Part shown: positions 42,373 through 52,900 of the stretch, piece by piece | Layout: each line of letters begins with the position of its first letter | Position numbering within the stretch: position 1 is the first letter of the stretch | From: Myxococcales bacterium | GTDB taxonomy: Bacteria; Myxococcota_A; Polyangia; Polyangiales; Polyangiaceae | Length of the DNA: 64,000 nt | Direction of reading: 5' to 3' | NCBI GenBank assembly: GCA_016794345.1 | Contig: JAEUKE010000076.1 | Location: forward strand, 1 to 64,000 | Notes under the pieces: model-generated | What the model saw: only the letters and a program-made list of their open reading frames with translations | What the model was told of the DNA's origin: nothing | Database searches by the model: none | Made by a program: the position numbers and the translations under genes

Positions 42373-43560
42373 ATGCGGCTCGGGACCGCGCTCTCGTGGC
42401 TCGCCCTCTGCGGCGCCGGCGCCTGTTTCGTCGACTCGACGGGTGAGGGCGGAGGCGCGCCCAAAGACACGACGAGCGTCTTCTTGTCCGGCGGCTTCGG
42501 GCAAGGGGGCTCCCCGAGCGGCGGCGGCGGTGCGGGAGGCTCGACGGTCTCGGGCATCGGCGGCGCGGGTGCGTGTGGAGACGGCGCGCCGTCCGTCGGC
42601 GAGGAGTGCGACGACGGCAACGTCGCGCCTGGCGACGGCTGTGACCAGGCCTGCCAGGCCGAGCCGACGGAGGACTGTCCGGCGACGGCCGTCGCCTTCC
42701 TCGGTCAGCTCGGCGAGGCCGTCGACATCTCCGGCAACACGGCCGGCGCCAGCGACACGCTGAGGCTGGGCGACGGGGGGAGCTGCAAGTCCGATGGTCC
42801 GGACCAATGGCTCGCCGTGCAAATGCTCGTGTCGGGGACGGTGGAGGCACACCTCGTGGTGAAGTCCGGCTTCGGCGGGAATCACGACAAGGCCGTCCTC
42901 CACGTACGCCGAGGCTGCCAGCCCGACCTCTACGAGGACGAGCTCGCCTGCCTCGCGACGAACGGCTCGACACCGGGCGAGGCGGAGCTCGCCTTTTTCG
43001 CCCGAGCCGGCGAGACGATCTACTTCGCCGTGGACGGCTCGGGCGCCGGCGACGACGGCACCTACGACCTCGTCGCGAAGCTCGGCTCCGTCTGCGGCGA
43101 CGGAAACGTGGGTGGCATCGAGCAGTGCGACGACCAGACGGCCGCTTGTTCGGGCTGTATGCGCGTCGACCTCGCCTGCGGCGGCGGGCTGGGCAACGGT
43201 ACCCACGACACGGTGAGCGGGCACTGCTACGTCGCCTCGGAAGGCTCGCCGGTCGACTTCTGGGCCGCGCGGGAGCGGTGCTTCCGGGCGGGAGGCGACG
43301 TCTTCAGCCTCGATCCGAACGACGGCATGTTGCCCGTGCACGTGGGCGACGTCTGGGTGGGCCTCGCCGACTTCGCCACGGTCGACATGTTGGACGAGTT
43401 CCGCTGGCTGGGCAGCGGCGGCGTGGGGACGCTGACCACGATGGACGATCCTTCGAACGCCCTCCGGTGCGTGAACCGCACGCCCGCCGCTCAGCTCTTC
43501 GATCGCGCTTGCGATCAGGCTCACGGGTTCTTGTGCGAGATCACCCTCGACAACCCGTGA
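42373..43560 (+). CDS. DUF4215 plus C-type lectin-like lipoprotein
   Basis: 395 residues. The N-terminus has a hydrophobic leader (TALSWLALCGAGAC), a Gly/Ser linker, then a DUF4215 Cys-rich repeat CGDGAPSVGEECDDGNVAPG with DGC, a middle beta region, a second Cys-rich motif CGDGNVGGIEQCDD, and a C-terminal C-type lectin-like domain (about 275-392). The last has HCYVAS, WAARERCFRAGG, WVGLAD and CVNR...FLCEI, including the two conserved disulfide Cys pairs. The QPD/EPN sugar-binding motif is not obvious. Probably a surface adhesin or carbohydrate-binding lipoprotein. ATG 42373. It ends in a perfect hairpin. Confidence 0.85.
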   Translation: MRLGTALSWLALCGAGACFVDSTGEGGGAPKDTTSVFLSGGFGQGGSPSGGGGAGGSTVSGIGGAGACGDGAPSVGEECDDGNVAPGDGCDQACQAEPTEDCPATAVAFLGQLGEAVDISGNTAGASDTLRLGDGGSCKSDGPDQWLAVQMLVSGTVEAHLVVKSGFGGNHDKAVLHVRRGCQPDLYEDELACLATNGSTPGEAELAFFARAGETIYFAVDGSGAGDDGTYDLVAKLGSVCGDGNVGGIEQCDDQTAACSGCMRVDLACGGGLGNGTHDTVSGHCYVASEGSPVDFWAARERCFRAGGDVFSLDPNDGMLPVHVGDVWVGLADFATVDMLDEFRWLGSGGVGTLTTMDDPSNALRCVNRTPAAQLFDRACDQAHGFLCEITLDNP

Positions 43561-43574
43561 GGCTCCGCCTCACG
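43556..43574 (+). terminator. 8-bp hairpin overlapping the lectin gene stop
   Basis: CGTGAGGC (43556-43563), loop TCC, GCCTCACG (43567-43574). It begins at the stop codon; no T run follows. Confidence 0.45.
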
Positions 43575-43580
43575 CAGTAA

Positions 43581-43653
43581 TGACAGAATTGTCAGAATCG
43601 ACCGGCGATCCTCGATCCCGTCGGGAACGGCAGGGACTCTGACGGTCGTGTCA
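43581..43653. repeat. Two TGAC-N6-GTCA palindromes in one intergenic region
   Basis: TGACAGAATTGTCA (43581-43594) and TGACGGTCGTGTCA (43640-43653), centres 59 bp apart, between the lectin gene and the degenerate ATPase gene. This is the only non-coding pair. Confidence 0.85.
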
Positions 43654-43685
43654 CGCCCCTGTCCACCGACCTGGACGGCGGTGGC

Positions 43686-45929
43686 TCAGCTCGGCGCGCG
43701 CTTTTGCATCGCGCGGCCGTGGATCACGCCCATGACGCCGCCGAGCAGGGCGGCGATGGGGATGAACGCAGGCGGCAGGATCCCGACCGCCACGATGAGC
43801 ACGCCGAGCGCCGGCGGGATCGCGGCGAGGGCGAAGCCGACGCGGGCCTCCACGCGTGTCCTCCTCGCGAGCGCGAGCGCGAGCGCGGCGTCTCGCAGGT
43901 CGCCCCCCGCGAGCGCCACGTCGTGCTCCGCGGCGGAGCTCCCGGCCGCGCCGAGCGCGACGGCGACCTGCGCGGCGCCGAGCGGGCCTTCGTCCAGCTC
44001 GGGGTGCCCGAGCACCGCGACGCGCTCGCCGGTCTCGGCGAGCCGCTTCACCTCGTCGGCGCGCTCGGCCGGGGGAACCTCGGGTCGCACGTGCTCGATG
44101 TCGAGCGATCGCGCGATGGCCTCGCAGGTCTCGCGTGAGTCGCCGGACATGAGGACCGGCTCGATCTGCACGTCGAGCAGGTACTGCACCGCGCCGCGCG
44201 CGCCCGGACGGATGCCGTCTTGCAGCGCGATGAGCCCGACGAGCCGGCTGCCGAGCGCGACGAGCACGAGGCTGCGCCCGAGCGCCTCGAGCTCGGAGAG
44301 GCGCCACTCGGCTGAGGCGATGGAGACGCGCTGATCCATGAGGAGGGATCGAACGCCTACGCAGAGCTCTTCGCCCGTGCCGGTCACGGCGACGACTCCG
44401 AGCCCGGGGTGCACCGTGGGGTTGCGGATGGGGTCGGGACGAACGCCGCGTGTGCTCGAGGCGCGCAAGATCGCGTGGGCCCACGGGCTCTGATCGGCGC
44501 GCGCGGCGCCCGCGGCGAGCGAGAGCACGTCGTTTGCGTCGAAGTCCTTCGCGGTGGCCTCGATCTCGGCGACCTCGGGCTCACCGAGCAAGAGCGTGCC
44601 GCGCGCGCAGAACACCGCGGTCGTCGCGCGCGCGGCGCGATCCCACGCGTCGGCGCTGCGGTAGGTGATCCCGCGACGCTGCGCCGCGAGGATGCCTCGG
44701 GCGACGTACACGCTCGCGAGCGAGCCGACCATGGCGGTCGACAGGCCGGCGTGGGATGCCACGAAGGCCATCGCCGCGTCGATGGGGCTGCGCGAGATCA
44801 CGAAGGCAAGGATCCCCGCGCCCAGGGCGGCGACGGCGCTCCATCGCTCGGCGAGCGACCGCGCCGCGCGCGCGACGGGCGCGACCGCGTCGACGCGGCG
44901 CCGCGGGTCGAGCACGAGCCGCGCGAACGCGCGATCCGATCCGGCCCACGTGCACGTGCCGACGAGCTTGCCGCGCTCGACGTGCGCGCCGGCGGCGATC
45001 GGATCGGGCGCGCGTCGACGAGCCGTCGTCGGCGCGCCGGGCCAGGGGAACAGCTCGGCTTCGCCTTCGGCGATCGTCATGTCGACCGGCACGTCTTCTC
45101 CGGCGTGAACGAGCACGCGCTCACCGGGCCGAAGATCGAGCACGCCTTCGTCGACGCCGTCCGCGTTGACGCGGCGCCCGGGGATCGTCAGCGCTGCCTT
45201 GATCCAGGCGCGCTCGGCGGTGACCTCGCGTCGTGCGGCCTCGAGGAGCCACGCGCCGACAGCCGCCGCCGTCGTGATGGTGCCGGCCAGGCTCGCGGCC
45301 TCCCCCGCGATGGCGAGGGGGGCCGCGATGGCCGCCCACGCCGCGACCACGACCGAGAGGCCGGGCGGCGCGAGGAGCGGGAGCGCGTGTGGATCGGCCG
45401 CGTCGGGCGGGGTCGTCGCGGCGCGCGTCGCGAGCATCGCGACGCCGACCGCGGCGAGGAGCACACGCGCGAACAGGAGGAGCTTTCCGCCTCCGGCGAG
45501 GCCGAGCAGGACCGCGAGCGTCCCGGCGACGACGGCGATGAGGAGCAACAGCGCGCCGACGTCGCGGGGCTGCGCGGGCGCCTCGAGCGGGGACGCCGCC
45601 GCGTGGGGCGAGAGCCGGCCGATCGCCTCGACAAGGCCGCGGTCGTCCTCGAGCTGCGGCAGCGGCGGCAAGACGTCCTCCGGGACCACCGGAGCGTGCG
45701 CGGGCTCGATGGGCGCGGTGTGCTCGGGCGGCGGCTCACGGGGCGCAAAGGGCTCCAGCAGCGGGGCCTCGCCGAACGGCGCCAGGAAGGCAGCGCGGCA
45801 GGTCTTGATGTCGCAGAAGTAGTGGAGCTTCTGATCGAAGATGGCGACGTGGCCGGCCCGGAGCGGATCGATGAGCTTGCCGCAGGCGGAGCAGGGGATC
45901 GGGTCCGCGACGGGACCGGCAGCGCGCAC
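43686..45929 (-). CDS. Degenerate P1B-type ATPase homologue lacking the catalytic Asp and CPC motif
   Basis: 747 residues from GTG 45929. An N-terminal Cys cluster PCSACGKLIDPLRAGHVAIF with FCDIKTC resembles a TRASH/YHS metal-sensing domain. Hydrophobic pairs follow (about 130-220), then an actuator-like region, then TM segments around 345-410 where P1B pumps carry CPC; here the run is ASHAGLSTAMVGS without Cys. The P-domain reads FCARGTLLLGE: Cys441 stands where the phosphorylated Asp of DKTGT should be. The GDGxNDxP loop has become GHPELDEGP. The fold is kept but phosphorylation and transport are not expected. It starts 14 bp after argD and probably shares its transcript. A metal-sensing or scaffolding pseudoenzyme is possible. 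Confidence 0.8.
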   Translation of the reverse strand: MRAAGPVADPIPCSACGKLIDPLRAGHVAIFDQKLHYFCDIKTCRAAFLAPFGEAPLLEPFAPREPPPEHTAPIEPAHAPVVPEDVLPPLPQLEDDRGLVEAIGRLSPHAAASPLEAPAQPRDVGALLLLIAVVAGTLAVLLGLAGGGKLLLFARVLLAAVGVAMLATRAATTPPDAADPHALPLLAPPGLSVVVAAWAAIAAPLAIAGEAASLAGTITTAAAVGAWLLEAARREVTAERAWIKAALTIPGRRVNADGVDEGVLDLRPGERVLVHAGEDVPVDMTIAEGEAELFPWPGAPTTARRRAPDPIAAGAHVERGKLVGTCTWAGSDRAFARLVLDPRRRVDAVAPVARAARSLAERWSAVAALGAGILAFVISRSPIDAAMAFVASHAGLSTAMVGSLASVYVARGILAAQRRGITYRSADAWDRAARATTAVFCARGTLLLGEPEVAEIEATAKDFDANDVLSLAAGAARADQSPWAHAILRASSTRGVRPDPIRNPTVHPGLGVVAVTGTGEELCVGVRSLLMDQRVSIASAEWRLSELEALGRSLVLVALGSRLVGLIALQDGIRPGARGAVQYLLDVQIEPVLMSGDSRETCEAIARSLDIEHVRPEVPPAERADEVKRLAETGERVAVLGHPELDEGPLGAAQVAVALGAAGSSAAEHDVALAGGDLRDAALALALARRTRVEARVGFALAAIPPALGVLIVAVGILPPAFIPIAALLGGVMGVIHGRAMQKRAPS

Positions 45930-45943
45930 CTCGAGCCGCCTCG

Positions 45944-47257
<1,314 letters not shown>

Positions 47258-47329
47258 GGCTCGGTCCGGCTTTACGCCCGATCGTCGGGGGGCGCAAACC
47301 GGCCGGTCTTGGAATCGGCGAGGGGTGCG

Positions 47330-47335
47330 TAGTAT
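47330..47335 (+). promoter_or_regulatory. Candidate -10 element (TAGTAT) of grpE
   Basis: TAGTAT ends 14 nt before ATG 47350; TTGGAA (47309-47314) lies 15 bp upstream as a possible -35. A very short leader is predicted. Confidence 0.4.
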
Positions 47336-47349
47336 GGTCGCGCCCCCCT

Positions 47350-47967
47350 ATGAGCGAGTCCGACGAAGCCGACAAGAAGGAAGGCGGAAACGGCGCCGAT
47401 CCTGCCGAGGGCAAGGAGGCTCCGACCGAGCCCGTCGCCGAGGGCGAGGCTGCCGCGCAAGAGGTCGATCAGGTCGCCCTCGCCAAGGCCGAGGCGCAGC
47501 GCTTCCGCGACCAGCTCATGCGCACGGCGGCGGACTTCGACAACTTCCGCAAGCGCTCGCGACGCGATCAGGAAGACGCCACCCGCAAAGGCAAAGAGAG
47601 CGCCCTGAAGGAGCTCTTGCCCGTGTTCGACAATCTCGAGCGCGCCATCCAGAGCAGCGAGAAGGCCCCCGACGTGAAGGCCGTCGTGGAGGGCCTCAAG
47701 CTCGTCATGCGGCAGTTCACGCAGTCCACCGAGAAGATGGGCATCAAGCGGGTGCCCACGGTTGGTCACCCGTTCGACCCGACCCTCCACGAAGCCATCC
47801 AGCACGTGGAGTCGACGGAGCACGCCGCGGGCGTGGTCGCGCTCGAGGTCCAGGCCGGCTACCAGCTCGGCGACACCCTGCTTCGTGCGGCCATGGTCGC
47901 GGTCTCCAAGGGACCGCCCCAAGCCGCATCCGCGCCCGAGGGCGAGGACGCCGCCGAAGGCAGCTGA
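47350..47967 (+). CDS. grpE: GrpE, nucleotide-exchange factor for DnaK
   Basis: 205 residues. The N-terminus is acidic and disordered ([20 protein letters not shown]), then a long coiled coil ([20 protein letters not shown] and [15 protein letters not shown], about 45-85). The GrpE beta-domain has [32 protein letters not shown] and [19 protein letters not shown]. It releases ADP from DnaK. Start ATG 47350 with no Shine-Dalgarno. dnaK follows after a 109-bp gap with its own promoter-like -10, so control may be partly independent. Confidence 0.96.
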   Translation: MSESDEADKKEGGNGADPAEGKEAPTEPVAEGEAAAQEVDQVALAKAEAQRFRDQLMRTAADFDNFRKRSRRDQEDATRKGKESALKELLPVFDNLERAIQSSEKAPDVKAVVEGLKLVMRQFTQSTEKMGIKRVPTVGHPFDPTLHEAIQHVESTEHAAGVVALEVQAGYQLGDTLLRAAMVAVSKGPPQAASAPEGEDAAEGS

Positions 47968-48061
47968 CCCGCCGGGGGGGCGCGCACGCCCTTCCCGGCC
48001 TGCGAGCACCCCAGATCTCGGAAGAGTTCCGCGCCAATGGCGACGGCGCGGGGGATTGGTC

Positions 48062-48067
48062 TATGCT
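48062..48067 (+). promoter_or_regulatory. Candidate -10 element (TATGCT) of dnaK
   Basis: TATGCT ends 9 nt before ATG 48077; no Shine-Dalgarno is visible. It implies a separate, near-leaderless dnaK transcript in the grpE-dnaK gap. Confidence 0.5.
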
Positions 48068-48076
48068 GTGCCCTGC

Positions 48077-49912
48077 ATGGGCAAGGTGATCGGCATCGAC
48101 CTGGGAACGACCAACTCTTGCGTGGCCGTCGTCGAAGGGGCCTCGGCTGGAAGCGTTCACGACGTGAAGGTCATTCCGAACGCGGAAGGCGCGCGCACGA
48201 CGCCGTCCGTCATCGGCTTCCCCGCGACGGGAGAGCGCTTGGTCGGTCAGGTCGCGCGTCGCCAAGCTGTCACGAACCCGGAGCACACCGTCTACGAAGT
48301 GAAGCGCCTCATGGGGCGGAAGTTCAAGGACGAGGAGGTCCAGAAGCAGCGGGAGCTCGTCTCGTACCGCCTCCAGGAAGCGCCCAACGGTGACGGCTGG
48401 GTGAACGTCCGCGGCCGCGCGATGTCGCCCCCCGAGATCTCCGCGATGGTCCTCACGACCATGAAGGAGATCGTCGAGACCTACCTCGGCGAGCCCGTGA
48501 CGGAGGCCGTGATCACGGTCCCCGCGTACTTCGACGACGCGCAGCGGCAGGCCACGAAAGACGCCGGGCGAATCGCCGGACTCGACGTCAAGCGCATCAT
48601 CAACGAGCCGACGGCGGCCGCGCTCGCCTACGGCCTCGACAAGAAGCAGTCGGAGGTCATCGCGGTCTACGATCTCGGCGGCGGCACGTTCGATATCACC
48701 GTCCTGCAGCTCGCCAGCGGCGTCTTCAGCGTCAAGGCGACCGGCGGTGACACCCACCTCGGCGGCGTCGACTTCGATCAGAAGATCATCAACCTCCTCG
48801 CAGACGAGTTCGCGATGGAAAACGGCATCGACCTGCGGAAGGACCGCATGGCGCTGCAGCGCCTTCGCGAGGCGGCGGAGAAGGCGAAACACGAGCTCAG
48901 CTCGTCCCTCGAGACGGCGATCAACGTGCCGTTCGTCGCCGTCTCCCCCAGCGGCGGGCCGCTCCACCTCGAGCGGAACATGAAGCGCAACGAGCTCGAG
49001 ATGCTCTGCCAGGATCTGGTCGAGCGCACGATCGAAGCGTGCAAGCGCACGCTCGCGGACGCGAAGCTCGGCGTCGAGCACATCAACACGGTGGTGCTCG
49101 TCGGCGGCATGACCCGCATGCCGGCCATCCACGCCGCGGTGAAGGCGTTTTTCGGCAAGGACGCGAGCAAGGAGGTGAACCCGGACGAGGTCGTCGCCGT
49201 CGGGGCCGCGCTCCAGGGCGCCGCGCTCGCCGGCCAGATCGACGAGGTGCTCCTGCTCGACGTCACGCCGCTCTCGCTCGGCGTCGAGACCGGCGGCGGC
49301 GTCGCCACGAAGCTCATCCCGCGGAACACGACCGTCCCCGTCGAGCGGAGCGAGGTCTTCACGACGAGCGTGGACAACCAGAACTTCGTGCCGATCCACG
49401 TCGTCCAGGGTGAGCGCGAGATGGCCGCCGACTGCCGCAGCCTCGCGCACTTCGAGCTCACCGGCATCCCGCCCGCACCGCGGGGCGTCCCCAAGATCCA
49501 GGTTACCTTCCGCATCGACGAAAACGGCATTCTCCGCGTCGAGGCGAAAGACCTCGGCACCGGTCGTGCGCAGGAGATCCGCATCACGGCGACGAGCGGT
49601 CTCTCGGGCGACGAGGTCGAGCGCCTCGTTCGCGAGGGCGACAAGTTCAAGGAGACGGACAACCTGCGCCGCGAGCTGGCGCAGCTCCGGAACCAGGCCG
49701 AGACGCTCGTGTACACGACGGAGCAGGCGCTCGCCGGCTACGCCGACATCCTCGACCCGGCCCTCGTGGACGAGGTCCGCACCGACGCGCACAACCTCCG
49801 GCTGCTGCTCGACGGCGGCGGCGACCTGACGTCGCTGCGCGACGCGTACACGAGCCTCGAGGCGGCTTCGTTCAAGATCGCCGAGTCGATGTACGGCACC
49901 GGCGAGGGCTGA
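48077..49912 (+). CDS. dnaK: DnaK (Hsp70) chaperone
   Basis: 611 residues. The nucleotide-binding domain carries IGIDLGTTNSCVAVV, TVPAYFDDAQRQATKDAG, IINEPTAAALAYGLD and VYDLGGGTFDITVLQL; substrate-binding begins LLLDVTPLSLGVETGGGVAT. The lid is short and lacks the usual long Gly/Ala-rich tail ending in EEVD-like acidic residues, so it is slightly smaller than E. coli DnaK (638). It folds and holds client proteins with GrpE from the gene before it; dnaJ is not adjacent. A pseudokinase-ATPase gene follows 6 bp after the stop, an unusual partner. Confidence 0.97.
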   Translation: MGKVIGIDLGTTNSCVAVVEGASAGSVHDVKVIPNAEGARTTPSVIGFPATGERLVGQVARRQAVTNPEHTVYEVKRLMGRKFKDEEVQKQRELVSYRLQEAPNGDGWVNVRGRAMSPPEISAMVLTTMKEIVETYLGEPVTEAVITVPAYFDDAQRQATKDAGRIAGLDVKRIINEPTAAALAYGLDKKQSEVIAVYDLGGGTFDITVLQLASGVFSVKATGGDTHLGGVDFDQKIINLLADEFAMENGIDLRKDRMALQRLREAAEKAKHELSSSLETAINVPFVAVSPSGGPLHLERNMKRNELEMLCQDLVERTIEACKRTLADAKLGVEHINTVVLVGGMTRMPAIHAAVKAFFGKDASKEVNPDEVVAVGAALQGAALAGQIDEVLLLDVTPLSLGVETGGGVATKLIPRNTTVPVERSEVFTTSVDNQNFVPIHVVQGEREMAADCRSLAHFELTGIPPAPRGVPKIQVTFRIDENGILRVEAKDLGTGRAQEIRITATSGLSGDEVERLVREGDKFKETDNLRRELAQLRNQAETLVYTTEQALAGYADILDPALVDEVRTDAHNLRLLLDGGGDLTSLRDAYTSLEAASFKIAESMYGTGEG

Positions 49913-49918
49913 CGCGTC

Positions 49919-52900
49919 TTGGCCACCCGGCTCGGCGAGTTCGAGATCGGAATCGAGCTCCCGCTGTCGGGACCCGAGCGCCGCTTCCGCGCGTTCTCGG
50001 GCCGGCGTCACGGGGTCCTCGGCTTCTCGAGGGACGTGACGATCTTCGTGACCACCGACGCCGACGTGGCGGAGGAGCAAGCCGTCATCGAGCGCGCGCG
50101 AAGCGGCGTCTCGCTGTCACACGCCGGCGTGCTCCGCGTCCTCGGTACCGGTCGCGGCACCATCGACGGCGCCGAGCGCACCTACGTGGTGTACGAGCGG
50201 TCCGACGCGCCGGCCTTGAGCGAGCTCCTCGCGAGGGCTCCGGCCGTCCCGTCGGCGGTCGCCTTCACAATCGCTGCGGCCGTCGCCGACGTGCTGGATC
50301 ACGCCCACCGCCGCGGGGTCGCACACGGTCGGCTCGGCGCCGACCGGATCCTCATCGGGCGCGAGGGCAGCGTCCGGCTCGACGCCTTCGGGCTCGAACG
50401 GAAGGGCTCGCCCGGAGAAGACCTCGCCGCCCTGGGGCGAGTCCTGCGCGATCTGAGCGGCGGGGACGAACACGGGCTTCGCGCGGCCGAGCGCCTCGAG
50501 CAAGGCGAGCCAGGCAGCGCCGGTGACGCCAGCGAGCTCTTCACGGCGCTCGCGTTCGAGAAGGGCCCGGCGCCCGGAGATCGCTCGATCGCGGCCTGGG
50601 TCGCCTCCACGGCGCAGACGGCGCCGGCGAGGAAGGGCCGCGGCGCCGCGGTCCGCCTCGAAGGCGAGCCGGCCGCGCTCGAGCCCGCGCTGAGCGAGCT
50701 CGAGCGCGCGGGGGCCGACGTCGATCGCCGCGCCTCGATCGCCGTCTTCTCGGAGTCCGGCGTGCCGGACCTGGAGACGGCGATCACGCTCGCTCGCGCC
50801 GTTACCGCCGAGGGCGTCGTCTCCGCTGCCGTCGTCGCCGTCGCGCTCGACGCTACCCCCGCCGAGGCCTTCTCCGGCGAGCTCTCGAACGTGCCGCGCG
50901 GGCAAGTCTGGGTGAGCGCGGAGGTGGCCGAGGAGGCGCGAGCTTCGTTTGTCTTCTCCGGCGTCGCCGAGGCAGCGGCCGTCTTCGCGGCCGCCGGCGA
51001 GCGCGCGGTGGCGACCGCGGGGCGGTTCGTCGGTCGCAGGGCCGAGCTCTGGCAGCTGGCCGAGTCGCTGCGCGAGGCCACCGACCGCGGTCCCATCCGC
51101 GTGAGCGTGACGGGCCCTCTCGGGATCGGAAAGAGCCGGCTCGTCGCCGAGCTCGTCCGCCGAGCGCGACGAGGCGGGGCGCGCACCCACCTGGTCCGGC
51201 TGTCGCTGGTGCCGCGCACGCCGCTCGCCGGTGCGACCGCGGTCGTGCGTGAGCTCGGCGACGATCGCGCCGAGGTGACGGTCGCCGGGCTCGCGAGGGT
51301 CTTCGAAGCGGCCGCGCGCGACGCGCCCTGCGTGCTCTGTCTCGACGACGTACACCTCACCGATCGCGAGTCGCGCGAGCTCGTCGACGCAGCTTTCGCG
51401 GCCGTGACGCCGGGCACGCGCCTCTTGCTCGTCGACTCGGCGCGCGGCGAGGGCGCCCAGTCGGGCGCGCCGCTCGCGCTGGGCGAGCTCTCCGACGACG
51501 AGGTCGCCGAGCTCGTCGCGGCGCGCCTGGGCGCGCGCGTCGTCCCGCCCGAGCTCTTCGAGTCCGTCGTCGAGCGCACCGGCGGCCACCCGCTCTACAT
51601 CGAAGAGGCGCTCCGCGAGCTCGTCTCGCGTGCCCTCGTCGACGTCGAGAAGGGGGTGGCCAAGCTCCGCGCGGGGGCCGACGTCCGGCTGCCGACCTCG
51701 CTCGAGGCGCTGGTCAAGATGCGGCTCGCCACGCTCGAGCCCGTGCAACGTCGCGTCCTCGCCGCCGCGTCCATCGCGGAGCCAGGCACGCTCCCCGGCG
51801 CGATCGCCGAGATGGCCGGGCTCCCGCCCGACTCCGCCTCGGAGATCGTGTGGCAGCTCGACAGCGGCGGCTTCGCGCGGCTCGACGACGCAGGTGGTCT
51901 GCACGTGGCCTCGGTGCACCGCGACGCCGTGCTGGAGCTCGTCTCGGCCGAGGACGTCGCCGGCCTGCATCGCTCGGCCGCCCGTGTCCTCGCCCACGCG
52001 ACGACCCCTTCCGCGCTCATGGCCCGCGCGGCGCACCTCGAGCAGATCGATGAGCTCGGTGACGCCTCACGCGCACGCCTCGCCGCCTCGCGCGCCTTCG
52101 CCGCCGCCTCGGCCTGGCCCGAGGCGGCGGGCGAGCTCGTCGGCGCGCTCCGAGGCCTCGAGACATTCGCGGAGATCGAGCCGGTGTTGGCCGAGCTGGT
52201 CCGCATCAAACAAGCTGCGGGGATGCGCGTCGACATCGAGCCCGTGCTCGAGCGGGTCGCCGCGACCCTCGAGGCCGAGCCGATCGCACCGGCGGACCTC
52301 GCCCGCGCGCGCCTCGCCATGGCGCAGCTGCTCCCCAACGCCACCGAGAGCGCCTGGGTCTTGCTCGACGCGGCCGAAGCGGCGCACGCCGACGAAAACG
52401 ATGCGGAGGTCGCCCGCGCGCGTGTCTCGGTCGCCCGCGCCGCCGCCGCGCCCGGCCGCGCCATCGAAGCCGCGCGGCGTCTCGCGGAGGAAAGCGCGGT
52501 CGACGCCGGCACGCTGGCGGACGCAGCCACGATCGCCGTCCTCGCCGGGGACGAGGCGCTCGCCCGCGCGCTCCTCGATCGCGCGGCGCCCGAGAGCCCC
52601 GAGGCCCTGCGCCTGCGCGGCGAGCTCTTGGGGCTCGCCGGCGACTTCGAGGCGGCCGAGCGCGAGCTCTGGCGCGCCTCCGAGCGGGCGCGGCAGACCG
52701 ACGACCTGGAAGAGCACGCGCGCGCGCGGCTTGCCCTCGGCGACCTCCATCGAGACCGCGACGGCGCGCGGAGCTTCGCCGCGTTCTCGGAGGCCGCGCG
52801 CGCGGCGCGGGAGGCGGGCGCGCGAGAGGTCGCCGAGCTCGCCGCCATGTACATCGACGCGCTCTCGGCCAAGGTGGACGCCCCGTCGCGCGAGAGCCTC

